This document shows positions 47,375 to 55,955 of a stretch of DNA of 64,000 nucleotides, in pieces; the first letter of the stretch is position 1, and each line of letters opens with the position of its first letter. Below the pieces are notes generated by a model. The model saw only the letters and a program-made list of their open reading frames with translations. It had not been told where the DNA came from and searched no databases. This stretch comes from Pelagibacterium flavum. Lineage in GTDB: Bacteria > Pseudomonadota > Alphaproteobacteria > Rhizobiales > Devosiaceae. The DNA is taken from contig NZ_CP107716.1 of assembly GCF_025854335.1 (NCBI RefSeq), positions 248,001 through 312,000 on the forward strand, given 5' to 3'. The translations under genes and the position numbers were made by a program.

Positions 47375-47555
47375 TCAACCGGCGCGACAAACGACCAAGG
47401 TTGAGGCAGTTGCTTTGGCCGAAAAGATCGACCGGATGGCCTGGGTATTGATGACCAGGGGCGAACGCTGCAGGGAGCCGGTCATCGCAAAGAGATAGTA
47501 CGAGCCAAGGCGAGCAGTCGGCTAAGAAGTTGGAAGGAAAGCACGGGGCTTTATC

Positions 47556-47665
47556 TCGCTGTGGGCGTCGAGTACGCGATGCTTCTGGTTGCACAAACCG
47601 AATTTTGATCATGAAGCGGTCGTTTGCTCACAACCGATGACCACTTCGTGCGGCGCCCACAGCGA
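47556..47665. repeat. 12-bp inverted repeat pair framing about 86 bases
   Basis: TCGCTGTGGGCG (47556-47567) and its exact reverse complement CGCCCACAGCGA (47654-47665) frame 86 bases. The arms are long enough to form a hairpin or to be the ends of a small defective element. No transposase is present and no target duplication was checked beyond inspection. Confidence 0.45.
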
Positions 47666-47789
47666 AGCTGACGCTCATAGTGCCGATGCCTTGATCGAGT
47701 CCCAGTTTCTGATGGCTAAGCCAGGGCTGCGCTTGAGCCCTGGGCGCCTTCCATGGACAAGCACTTCGTATGTTGAGTGGCGTGAAATG

Positions 47790-48069
47790 CTACGCTCCAA
47801 GTAGATTCGCTTCAGTAATTCCGCACAGATTGACCGCGATCCCCAATTCCCGGGCAAGCGCCGCCTTGGTAAGCGCACACCGATCCGCCTCGGCGGACGA
47901 GTTTGCATAGGCGACCTGAATGTGATTGGCCTTATGTTTGGCCATCATCTGATCGCGGTTAACGCCGGAGAGAATGGCGTGCATCATCGGCCATTCGCGG
48001 TTGGTCACAGACCAGCGGCGCTCGGTTTCCTGTTGCGGCAAGGTTCCGGAAACAGCTCCTAAGCTTTAA
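47790..48069 (-). pseudogene. C-terminal fragment of an L-fucose/L-arabinose isomerase-like gene
   Basis: An open frame of about 90 codons whose middle and end (NREWPMMHAILSGV, NRDQMMAKHKANHIQVAYA, ...AVNLCGI) resemble the C-terminus of the L-fucose/L-arabinose isomerase family, whose members are about 450-500 residues. Upstream the frame closes with TAA near 48070 and there is no other matching sequence, so only the tail remains. It fits loss of a sugar-isomerase gene during rearrangement of this sugar locus. Confidence 0.65.
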
Positions 48070-48076
48070 TTCTACA

Positions 48077-48208
48077 ATGGCGCATGAAGCGTTCTCAAAC
48101 CAATCTCACCTGGTTATCGAGCTGTTCCTTTTCACATCCAGAGGTCGGTGTGTACGCCACCTGACCAACCAGGCGATGCCCGCGTATCTGCAGAAAACGC
48201 CGTTATAG
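48077..48208 (+). CDS. Short open frame of unknown function (43 aa)
   Basis: ATG 48077 to TAG 48206-48208 encodes 43 residues (MAHEAFSNQSHLVIEL... ending PAYLQKTPL). I do not recognise it. It may be a remnant of a longer gene, since it lies in a stretch of decayed DNA. No good ribosome site was seen. Confidence 0.2.
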   Translation: MAHEAFSNQSHLVIELFLFTSRGRCVRHLTNQAMPAYLQKTPL

Positions 48209-48411
48209 GTGCCCCGCATAGCCGGGGGCCGGTGGGATAAGGCAAGCGGCATTGGAGGAGGTGCGGTACCATTTTTTCGTCGGCCGCCGATTAGATCACG
48301 GTGGGGCGCTCAATGTCGGTGGTGGCTGGCTGGCGCGCAAGCGGCAAGCGCGACCAAGCCACAAGGAACGCCTTTTTTGTCTGCAGCCGTGCATAGCATT
48401 GGCCCTGTGCC

Positions 48412-49323
48412 TTAGTAGATTCGTACGAGCCGCCCTCCAGCACGCTCAATAAGTTTGCTGCCTTCTGGTCTCTCCCATGCGGCCTGGACAATCGTGCGAT
48501 CTGCGGGCTGCAGCGTGCCTTGACCAGCGTCTTCGGTCGAAAGCACCGAGGCTTTGAGTAGCTTCGAATATGGGTGTTCGGGCTGCTCCAGTATGGGCCT
48601 GGCCGGACCCATTTCCACAACATGTCCTTTCTGCATGATCATGATGCGGTCGGAGATATAGTAAGCGGTGGCAAGGTCGTGGGTGATGTAGATCACCGAA
48701 ACGCCGAACTTGTCGCGCAGATCACGCAGCAGATTGACAATCGACATGCGCAGGGAAGCATCGACCATCGAGACCGGCTCGTCGGCAATCAGCAGCGCAG
48801 GCTCGGGGATCAGCGCGCGCGCGATGGCGACCCGCTGGAGCTGGCCGCCGGACAGTTCATGGGCGTACCGGCCAGCAATTTCCTTCAAGCTCAACCCAAC
48901 CTTTCGGAGGGCTGCATCCATGGCGGCCTCTATCTGCTCGGGTTCGGTCACACCCAGGAGCGTCTTGGCCGTCGACAGGAGGTAGCGATCTACCTGTTTG
49001 AGCGGATTGAAGGCCTCGAACGGGTTTTGAAAGACCGGCTGCAGTCGCCTCATGAACGACAGTCTTTCCCTGCGTGAAAGACTGTCGGAAACCGGTAAGC
49101 CATCGAACGAGATGGCGCCTGAGCTCGGCTTTTCAAGTCCCAGGATCATGCGCGCCAGTGTGGTTTTTCCCGACCCCGATTCACCGATGATCGTAAAGAT
49201 CTCGGCTGTCTCGGCTGAAAGCGCAAAGCTTACATCGGAAACCGCATTGATGACGTCTCGTGAGAACAATCCGCCCATGACAAATTGTTTCGAAACGCTC
49301 GCGACGTTCAGAAGCTTCTTCAT
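48412..49323 (-). CDS. Oligopeptide/oligosaccharide ABC transporter ATP-binding protein (DppF/OppF type)
   Basis: A 303-residue ATPase. Walker A is GESGSGKTT (about 48-56), signature LSGGQLQRVAIARAL, Walker B LLIADEPVSMVDAS, H-loop ITHDLATAY. The C-terminal oligopeptide-type tail (LEQPEHPYSKLL) marks the OppF/DppF family. Its start overlaps the stop of the other ATPase gene (ATGA). It energises the transporter with its partner. Confidence 0.93.
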   Translation of the reverse strand: MKKLLNVASVSKQFVMGGLFSRDVINAVSDVSFALSAETAEIFTIIGESGSGKTTLARMILGLEKPSSGAISFDGLPVSDSLSRRERLSFMRRLQPVFQNPFEAFNPLKQVDRYLLSTAKTLLGVTEPEQIEAAMDAALRKVGLSLKEIAGRYAHELSGGQLQRVAIARALIPEPALLIADEPVSMVDASLRMSIVNLLRDLRDKFGVSVIYITHDLATAYYISDRIMIMQKGHVVEMGPARPILEQPEHPYSKLLKASVLSTEDAGQGTLQPADRTIVQAAWERPEGSKLIERAGGRLVRIY

Positions 49324-50357
49324 GCGACACCTTCCGATTTCCGATTTGCCAGCGTATCGGGCGGCCCGACCTCGTCACTGCGCCAGCAGGCAGATCTGTG
49401 ATCTGCTCCCACCGTCTCGAGCGGCGGGATTTCCACTCTGCATTTATCGACGGCCATCGGGCAACGCGGATGAAAGCGGCAGCCAGGGGGAGGGTCGGCC
49501 AGATTGGGAGGGCGTCCTTCGAGCGAAGCCTTGGGTGTGGAATCGCCGATCCTGGGAAGACTGCCCACCAGGTGCGCCGTATAGGGGTGTTTGGGCGCCG
49601 TGAACAAAGTGCGAGCTGGACCTTCCTCGACCAGTCGCCCAGCATAGATTATGCCGATACGGTCGGCGATATTGGCATGTACACCCATGTCGTGGGTCAC
49701 AAAAACCACCGACGAACCCATCTCGCGCTGCACATTACGGATCATCGCCAGCACATCTTTCTGGACCACCACGTCCAGTGCGGTCGTCGGTTCGTCGGCG
49801 ATGATGAAATTGGGTCGACAGACCGTTGCCAGCGCAATGACAACGCGCTGGCGCATGCCGCCAGAAAGCTGGTGGGGATAGGCGTTGAGAACGCTGGCCG
49901 GCAAGCCGAGCCGATCGAGATGGGACTCGACTGCTGCCCAGAACTCAGGTCTGGGTAAGCCCATAGGGCGAAAAGCGAAGTCGTAGAACGAGTGCCTGAT
50001 GCGTCGAACCGGATTGAGCAGGCTCATCGAGCCCTGCATGACGTAGGAGAGGTTTTTCCAGCGAATTGCGTCGACTTCGGCCTTGCTCGCCTTGTAGGGG
50101 TCGATCACCGTGTCTCCGAAGGTAAATGTCATCGATCCGTCCACTATCCGCAGGGGAGGGCGGATCGCGGCAGCGAAGGACTTGATCAGCGAGGTCTTGC
50201 CCGACGAGCTCTCTCCTGCAATCCCATACACCTCGTTTTCGCGGATCGTAAGCGTGATGTCGTCAACCGCGCGGACCTCCCGATCGATGCCGAAATAGGC
50301 CATCTGGTAGTAGGCCTTGAGGTTTCTGACGGTGAGAACGGGTTTTGCCGCGTCCAT
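49320..50357 (-). CDS. Oligopeptide/oligosaccharide ABC transporter ATP-binding protein (DppD/OppD type)
   Basis: A 345-residue ATPase with Walker A GESSSGKTS, signature LSGGMRQRVVIALA and Walker B FIIADEPTTALD. The C-terminal domain has the cysteine-bearing segment GCRFHPRCPMAVDKC, as in OppD/DppD, where it can hold an iron-sulphur cluster. The start ATG 50357 (6 bases after GGGAGG) is preferred; the first ATG 50360 is equally in frame and overlaps the permease stop. Partner of the next ATPase. Confidence 0.92.
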   Translation of the reverse strand: MDAAKPVLTVRNLKAYYQMAYFGIDREVRAVDDITLTIRENEVYGIAGESSSGKTSLIKSFAAAIRPPLRIVDGSMTFTFGDTVIDPYKASKAEVDAIRWKNLSYVMQGSMSLLNPVRRIRHSFYDFAFRPMGLPRPEFWAAVESHLDRLGLPASVLNAYPHQLSGGMRQRVVIALATVCRPNFIIADEPTTALDVVVQKDVLAMIRNVQREMGSSVVFVTHDMGVHANIADRIGIIYAGRLVEEGPARTLFTAPKHPYTAHLVGSLPRIGDSTPKASLEGRPPNLADPPPGCRFHPRCPMAVDKCRVEIPPLETVGADHRSACWRSDEVGPPDTLANRKSEGVA

Positions 50358-51217
50358 CATTGACCTCCCATGCGCCGCAGGCGTGATCTGGGATCGATAT
50401 ATTCGTTCATTGAAACCGCCAGCAAGAACAGCCCCAGGAACGTCAGAACGATGAGGATCACGGGAATGATGATCCACCACCATGTGCCCACCACCATGGC
50501 CGAATGGTTGTTGGCCCAGTAAAGCGTGGTGCCGATCGTGGGGTGATTGATGTTTGTGAATCCCAGAACGCCGAGGGTGACCTCAAAGCCGATCGACCAG
50601 ATCATATTGGCCATCGCCGTGGAAAACACGATTGGCATGACATAGGGCAGGTGCTCCTGGAACATGATGCGCGCGGGTGCCATGCCGGCAAAGACGGCGT
50701 GCCGTGTGAATTCGCGATGACGCAGGCCCAACGCTATCGAGCGGATGAGGCGGGCGTCGAATGGCCAACCGAGGGCTGCCATCACCAGTGCCAGGGAATA
50801 AGTCGTCAGATCGCCTCTGAACACGAAATAGAAGAGGATCAGGATGGGGAATATGGGGATGGCGACGAAGATATCGGCGAAGAACATAAGCACTCTGTCG
50901 ACCCATCCACCCATGTACCCGGCGAGCAGTCCCACGGTGATGGAAACGATGCGGCTGAGCACCGCAACGATCAGCCCAAAGGTGAGGGTGTTGCGAAAGG
51001 CAAAACTGAGGTTCCAGAACAAATCCTGGCCCCGGGAGTTTGTGCCGAACCAGAACTCGAGGCTCGGGGGCTGGTCGGGAAAGACCACGTAGATCTCGTT
51101 GGGCGGGTAGGGCGAGAAAAAGCTCAGCAGCGCAAAAACGGTAATCAGGCCCACCAGGAATACGCCGATTGCGAACTCGATGTTGTAGCGGATGAGGTCT
51201 TTGAAGACGGAGAACAT
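50357..51217 (-). CDS. Opp/Dpp-type ABC transporter permease (DppC type)
   Basis: A 286-residue inner-membrane permease with an N-terminal helix (FAIGVFLVGLITVFALLSFF) preceding the core. FGTNSRGQDLFWNL and the ATPase-contact region LGLRHREFTRHAVFAGMAPARIMFQEHLP are typical of the family. It forms a dimer with the upstream permease, four bases away. Confidence 0.9.
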   Translation of the reverse strand: MFSVFKDLIRYNIEFAIGVFLVGLITVFALLSFFSPYPPNEIYVVFPDQPPSLEFWFGTNSRGQDLFWNLSFAFRNTLTFGLIVAVLSRIVSITVGLLAGYMGGWVDRVLMFFADIFVAIPIFPILILFYFVFRGDLTTYSLALVMAALGWPFDARLIRSIALGLRHREFTRHAVFAGMAPARIMFQEHLPYVMPIVFSTAMANMIWSIGFEVTLGVLGFTNINHPTIGTTLYWANNHSAMVVGTWWWIIIPVILIVLTFLGLFLLAVSMNEYIDPRSRLRRMGGQ

Positions 51218-51220
51218 GGC

Positions 51221-52225
51221 TCAGCTCACCCTCACGCGCGGATCGAGAAAAGGATGGATGAGGTCGATGACGAATATGGCGGTTGCCACCGCTATTACCG
51301 ATATGCAGGACACGGCAAGCACCAGGGTTGTGTCACCGCCATTGACCGCCCGGATAAGCAAGGTGCCGAGCCCGGGGTAGGAGAACACTTGTTCGGTGAT
51401 GATTGTGCCGGAAAAAATCTGGCCAAGAGCCATGGCGAGCGCGGTCAATTGCGGCACGACCGCATTGCGCATGACATAAGAGGAAACGATCCGGCTTTTT
51501 TTGACGCCACCCAGCTCCGCGTATGTCACATAGTCTTCCGTGATGATGTTGGAGACCAGCGAGCGCATGCCCAAAAACCAAAGCCCCAACCCGGTCACCA
51601 CAAGCGACAGGGCCGGCAGGATGGCGTGATGGAGAACGGACAGGACATAGGGTACCGACCATCCGGGCCGTATGCTCATGGAAAATCCGCCGCTGATCGG
51701 TAACACCGGCCACAGGTATCCGAAGATGATGACCATAAGAAAGGCTACGATGTAGTAGGGGATCGGCTGAATGCCGATGGCGACGATACCGATGCCCTTG
51801 AGCACGCGCGAATTCTGATAGTACCCGGCCAACCCACCCAATATGTTGCCCAGGATGAAGGTGAAAACGATCGAGACCATCAAAAGGCCGGTCGTCCAGG
51901 GCAATGCGAGCATGATCAGGTCCATCGCCGGCGTGGGGTAGGCGATTAGCGAGGGGCCGAAATCCCCGGTGGCCAACCGACCCCAGAAATTGAAATACTG
52001 CTCGAGCAGCGGGACGTTGACGCCGAACAGTTCCTCATAGGTTGCGCGGAGCGAAGCGATGGCCGTGGGACTTAGGCTTGATTGATTGGTGACACGCGCG
52101 ATGATGTTTTCGACAGCGCTGATCGGGCTTAGCTTGGCGATGAAGAAGGCCAGCGAGGTTCCTGCGAAAACCACGGCTGCAAGCTGAAGCAGCCGCTTGA
52201 ATACGAAGATCAGATATCCCTTCAT
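51221..52225 (-). CDS. Opp/Dpp-type ABC transporter permease (DppB type)
   Basis: A 334-residue permease starting MKGYLIFVFKRLLQLAAVVF, with about six hydrophobic helices. Typical segments are RSLVSNIITEDYVTYAELGG (ATPase-contact loop) and TEQVFSYPGLGTLLIRAV. The start at ATG 52225 follows a hairpin after the binding-protein gene. Confidence 0.9.
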   Translation of the reverse strand: MKGYLIFVFKRLLQLAAVVFAGTSLAFFIAKLSPISAVENIIARVTNQSSLSPTAIASLRATYEELFGVNVPLLEQYFNFWGRLATGDFGPSLIAYPTPAMDLIMLALPWTTGLLMVSIVFTFILGNILGGLAGYYQNSRVLKGIGIVAIGIQPIPYYIVAFLMVIIFGYLWPVLPISGGFSMSIRPGWSVPYVLSVLHHAILPALSLVVTGLGLWFLGMRSLVSNIITEDYVTYAELGGVKKSRIVSSYVMRNAVVPQLTALAMALGQIFSGTIITEQVFSYPGLGTLLIRAVNGGDTTLVLAVSCISVIAVATAIFVIDLIHPFLDPRVRVS

Positions 52226-52258
52226 CGGCCCGTTCGTTTTGTTGGAAGGGTCGGGGAT

Positions 52259-52281
52259 GACGCCCGGCAATGCCGGGCGTC
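52259..52281 (-). promoter_or_regulatory. Perfect 10-bp hairpin between binding-protein and permease genes
   Basis: GACGCCCGGC (52259-52268) and GCCGGGCGTC (52272-52281) pair around a 3-base loop, about ten bases after the binding-protein stop. There is no T-run, so it more likely protects the upstream mRNA and lets the binding protein be made in excess over the membrane parts than terminates. Confidence 0.65.
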
Positions 52282-52290
52282 ATGGCGCAA

Positions 52291-54201
52291 TTATTGGGCA
52301 TTTGTTGGTGTCAGCTGGGTCAGGATGTACCTGGAATTGGCCCAGTTGTTGACGATATTGGCATAGGGACGTTCCTCTGCCGTGGGGAAGCCTGACCAAT
52401 ACCGTGTGTCGTAAGCGGCAAACACGTTGTAGGCCATTACCGGAATGATCGGCATCTCCTCGACCATCAATTCCACAAAGTCGCGTCCGAGCTCGAGATT
52501 TTCCTCCGATGTGAACTCGGTCACACGGATCTGCTCGATGATCGTGTCCAGTTCCTCGTTGCTCCAGCGCTGCCAGTTGCGCGGAGGCTGGCGTTCGCCT
52601 GGCTCAACAACGTATTCAGAATGCCAGGAGTCGATGAAGAAGCTCAGGTCCGGATCGCCTCCCCAGGTTTCGATGGACCATGCAGTGGCCACCTGGAAAT
52701 CTCCGAGCGGCAGTGTCTGCTGGAACATCTGGGGATCGGCTTCTGCCGTCACATTCACGCCCGCCTGGCTCCATTGCTGGGCGATCATGGTGCCCATGCG
52801 GTTGATCACGCCTTCGGGGAAGGTTTTGATCGTGAAGGCAAAGGGTTGCCCGTCAGGCATCATCCATTGATTGCCCTGCCGCGTGAAACCGGCGCTTTCG
52901 AGGAGCGTGCCGGCCGCCTCGACGTCCTGCTTCCACCAGCCATAGCCGAAGGCCGTGCGGATCGCTTCGGGGTCGGTCGGTACATCCTCGAACTGGCCCG
53001 AGACCATTTGGGCGATCTGACTACCGATTTCCGGATCATAGGGCTGAATGGTTTCGCCGTTGCCCAGATCCAGTTCATAGTTGGTCAGCCATTCCTGCAT
53101 CGGCCCGTGATAGTCGGCGGGATGAGTGCCGGTGGGTGGAACGGCGATGGCTGACAGCGTCGCAGCGCCCCGATAGGACGCCATGGCAATCTGACGGGCG
53201 TCGAGCATCAGCGCCAGGGCCCAGCGGACGCGCTTGTCCTGGAACATCTCGTTCTGGTTGTTGAAAATTATCATGGGCAATGTTGGATCGGGGTGAGCAT
53301 AAGGGAACCCCGGGAACCAGCCACGCGCGGTGTCGGACTGTTCGACCAGCGAGAACATCGCCTCAGGCGTGAGGTCATGGATCATGTCGAGATTGCCATT
53401 GACCATCTCGATGAGCCGGTTGTCGGTCGAGGGAATGCTGCGATAGATCACATATTGCGGACCAGGCTCGCCATACTGGGCCATCGTGGTGCGGTCCCAG
53501 TCTTCGCGCTTTTCCCAGATATACCAGAACCCGTTGGGGTCGAACGAATGCAAAGTGTAGGGTCCGAGGCCGACCGGCGGGTTGAAATCGTAGGACATCA
53601 CGTCATCGATGTCGGCAAAGACGTGTTCGGGCATGATCCATGCCCCGTTCCAGCGCACCGAGAACGTGGTGTGGAAACGTGAGTTGGGCTGGTTGAGTTC
53701 GAAGCGAACGGTGTAATCGTCGACGGCTTCGACGCTCGCAACGTTTTCCTGGAAGGTGGCCGTCCAACCCATTCCGGGCGTGGCCATCTGGGTTTCGACG
53801 GTGAAAACGACATCTTCGGCGGTAAATTCTTCGCCGTCGCTCCAGTAGATGCCCTCTCTCAGATTCACGGTCATTTCCGTGAAGTCTTCATTGTACTGCC
53901 ATGGCTCGCTGGCCAGGCTGTTATAGAGCGCGCCGTCCAATCCTTCGTCAGGGTCGATGTACCAGAGCGTGTCCATCATGAGCTGTTGAAGGCCGGTCGA
54001 CAGACCTCCGCCGCTTCCGGGAATCCAGATGTTGAACATCGATGGATTGGCTGCGGCCTGTTCAGGGTTCTGGATGATCAAAGTCTGTTCGCGCGGCAAA
54101 TCCTGCATGGGCGGCGCGGCCTCCTCCTGCGCCACGATCTGCCCGGGTATCATGCTGGCCATGAGGCCAGCAGATGCCAAAAGCATCTTCCAGCTATCCA
54201 T
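52291..54201 (-). CDS. ABC transporter substrate-binding protein (SBP_bac_5 type)
   Basis: A 636-residue solute-binding protein of the oligopeptide/dipeptide class, which in many bacteria binds oligosaccharides. A signal peptide (about 1-24, ending GQIVAQ) is followed by LIIQNPEQAA, GLDGALYNSLASEPWQYNE, the YWSDGEEFTAEDVVFT family motif and GVNVTAEADPQMFQQTLPLGDF. It lies upstream of the permease genes and downstream of the GH51 gene on the same strand, so arabino-oligosaccharide binding is inferred. Confidence 0.9.
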   Translation of the reverse strand: MDSWKMLLASAGLMASMIPGQIVAQEEAAPPMQDLPREQTLIIQNPEQAAANPSMFNIWIPGSGGGLSTGLQQLMMDTLWYIDPDEGLDGALYNSLASEPWQYNEDFTEMTVNLREGIYWSDGEEFTAEDVVFTVETQMATPGMGWTATFQENVASVEAVDDYTVRFELNQPNSRFHTTFSVRWNGAWIMPEHVFADIDDVMSYDFNPPVGLGPYTLHSFDPNGFWYIWEKREDWDRTTMAQYGEPGPQYVIYRSIPSTDNRLIEMVNGNLDMIHDLTPEAMFSLVEQSDTARGWFPGFPYAHPDPTLPMIIFNNQNEMFQDKRVRWALALMLDARQIAMASYRGAATLSAIAVPPTGTHPADYHGPMQEWLTNYELDLGNGETIQPYDPEIGSQIAQMVSGQFEDVPTDPEAIRTAFGYGWWKQDVEAAGTLLESAGFTRQGNQWMMPDGQPFAFTIKTFPEGVINRMGTMIAQQWSQAGVNVTAEADPQMFQQTLPLGDFQVATAWSIETWGGDPDLSFFIDSWHSEYVVEPGERQPPRNWQRWSNEELDTIIEQIRVTEFTSEENLELGRDFVELMVEEMPIIPVMAYNVFAAYDTRYWSGFPTAEERPYANIVNNWANSRYILTQLTPTNAQ

Positions 54202-54333
54202 AGTCTCCTCCCTTTATGAAGAAGCGCTCCTCCGCGCTTCAAAAATCATGCTACCTTAGTCGCAATATCTGTCAACATGTTATATGATATGAACCCGATA
54301 ATCAGATAGACAAATGGCTGTGGAACGAGGCAT
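54202..54333. other. Gap between the GH51 and binding-protein genes
   Basis: About 130 bases, AT-rich compared with its surroundings (ATGTTATATGATATGAACC near 54280-54300), which may hold a promoter for the transporter genes. No terminator was seen after the GH51 gene. No other feature was identified. Confidence 0.35.
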
Positions 54334-55842
54334 TTAGCGGCCCATTCGGATCATCTGATACGAGTAAGGCGGTAGCGCGACCGACAATCTGCCGTCCGAG
54401 AGCGTGGCGCCGTTTCCCGGTTTGGGGGCGACCGCGTCTTGCCGATCGCGCGTATTGACGGCCTGAAGGTCGGGAGAGGCCATGATCTGATGATCGACAA
54501 CGCGGAGATCGTCAAAGCCGATCATATCGACCTCCAGCTCGATCGCCTCGTCGGGGTGCCGGCTGACCACGAAGATGGTAACGCCGCCATCTTCGGTATG
54601 GACGGCCGCAACATCGGCATAGGCAATGCCGGAATACTGGTCGCTGTCATAGGTCGGGCAGGTCACAGCAAGGTCAAGTGCCTTTCCGCGTCCGAAGCGT
54701 GAGGCGAAATAATAGGGATAGTAAATCGTCTGACGCCAGGCGGGGCCACCGCGCTCTGTCATGATCGGCGCGATGACGTTCACGAGTTGAGCGATGCAGG
54801 CGATCTTGACCACGTTCGAGCGGCGAATGAAGGTGTTGATGATCAGCCCGACCTGCAACACGTCTTCGAAATTATAGATGTCTTCCAAAAGCGCAGGTGC
54901 GTGCGGCCAGCCATTGCCACCGTCGAGAATTTCCCTGTCCTGTTGGTTTGAATGATACCAGACGTTCCATTCATCGAACGAAATATACACGTCCTTCTGG
55001 GACCGGCGCTTGGCCTTTACGAACTGAATCACGCCCGCCACCGTGTCGATGTAGGTGTCGAGTTTGTGCGCCAGAGCGAGGTAGCTGCCAGTGTTTTTTT
55101 CGTGGTTGGCAAAGTACATATGCAGCGAGATGTAGTCGACCACGTCATAGGTGTGCTCGAGCACTGTCGCTTCCCAGTCGGGATAGGTAGGCATTCCCGA
55201 GTGGCTCGATCCGCACACCACCAGTTCCAGGCTTGAGTCAAAGGCCCGGATCGCCTTGGCTGTTTCGGCGGCCAGCTTGCCGTATTCGGCAGCGTCCTTG
55301 TGGCCGATCTGCCAGGGGCCGTCCATTTCGTTGCCCAGGCACCAGAGCTTGACGTTCCATGGCTCTTCCTGGCCGTTTTCACGGCGCAGGTCGCTCCAGT
55401 AACTGCCGCCGGGATGATTGACGTATTCAACGAAATTGCGGGCTGCATCGAGCCCGCGGGAGCCCAGGTTCACCGCCAGCATCATCTCTGTGCCCACGCT
55501 CTTGCACCAATTGGCGAATTCGTGGATGCCTACCTCGTTGCTCTCGGACGTGTGCCAGGCGAGATCGAGGCGAACGGGTCTTTCCTGCTTGGGGCCGATG
55601 CCGTCTTCCCAATTGTAGGCGGAAACGAAATTGCCGCCGGGGTAGCGCACGATCGGAATGTCGAGGTCCTTGACGAGATCGATCACGTCGCCGCGCATTC
55701 CGTCGCTGTCGGCTGTGGGATGATCGGGCTCGTATATGCCCGAATAGATGGCGCGACCAAGATGCTCAAGGAATGCCCCATAAATGCGCTCGTCGATCTT
55801 GCTGATTGTAAAGTCGCGATGCGCCGTTGCCGTCGCCTTCAT
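54334..55842 (-). CDS. GH51 alpha-L-arabinofuranosidase
   Basis: Removes terminal alpha-L-arabinofuranosyl residues from arabinan or arabinoxylan oligosaccharides. The 502-residue protein has no signal peptide, so it acts in the cytoplasm. The acid/base Glu is in LGNEMDGPW (Glu 172) and the nucleophile in SFDEWNVWYH (Glu 291), and RYPGGNFVSAYNWEDGIGP is a family hallmark. The start at ATG 55842 has GGGGAGGG just upstream. It follows the HTH regulator on the same strand, and the Opp-type transporter genes come next. Confidence 0.95.
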   Translation of the reverse strand: MKATATAHRDFTISKIDERIYGAFLEHLGRAIYSGIYEPDHPTADSDGMRGDVIDLVKDLDIPIVRYPGGNFVSAYNWEDGIGPKQERPVRLDLAWHTSESNEVGIHEFANWCKSVGTEMMLAVNLGSRGLDAARNFVEYVNHPGGSYWSDLRRENGQEEPWNVKLWCLGNEMDGPWQIGHKDAAEYGKLAAETAKAIRAFDSSLELVVCGSSHSGMPTYPDWEATVLEHTYDVVDYISLHMYFANHEKNTGSYLALAHKLDTYIDTVAGVIQFVKAKRRSQKDVYISFDEWNVWYHSNQQDREILDGGNGWPHAPALLEDIYNFEDVLQVGLIINTFIRRSNVVKIACIAQLVNVIAPIMTERGGPAWRQTIYYPYYFASRFGRGKALDLAVTCPTYDSDQYSGIAYADVAAVHTEDGGVTIFVVSRHPDEAIELEVDMIGFDDLRVVDHQIMASPDLQAVNTRDRQDAVAPKPGNGATLSDGRLSVALPPYSYQMIRMGR

Positions 55843-55955
55843 GGCAGTCCCTCCCCAAGATTTCCGATATTCGGGTTTATATCGAAAATCATGATAGTAA
55901 GGACTGCGCTTGTCAACGCCTTCGATGTGCTTTTGAAACTGAACTTCAGGTAGTC

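Larger units (their letters stand above)
47375..48411. other. Decayed stretch between the LacI operon and the Opp-type transporter
   Basis: About 1 kb without a complete gene. It contains the tail of an isomerase-like gene on the minus strand (described separately), a 12-bp perfect inverted repeat and a short plus-strand open frame of 43 codons. Sequence elsewhere in the stretch is unremarkable. No tRNA or terminator with a T-run was found. Confidence 0.5.

Noticed and set aside
50504..51703. A 399-codon plus-strand frame opposite the Opp-type permease genes
   Set aside because: Shadow frame rich in His, Gln and Asp with no motifs; both permease genes on the other strand are convincing.
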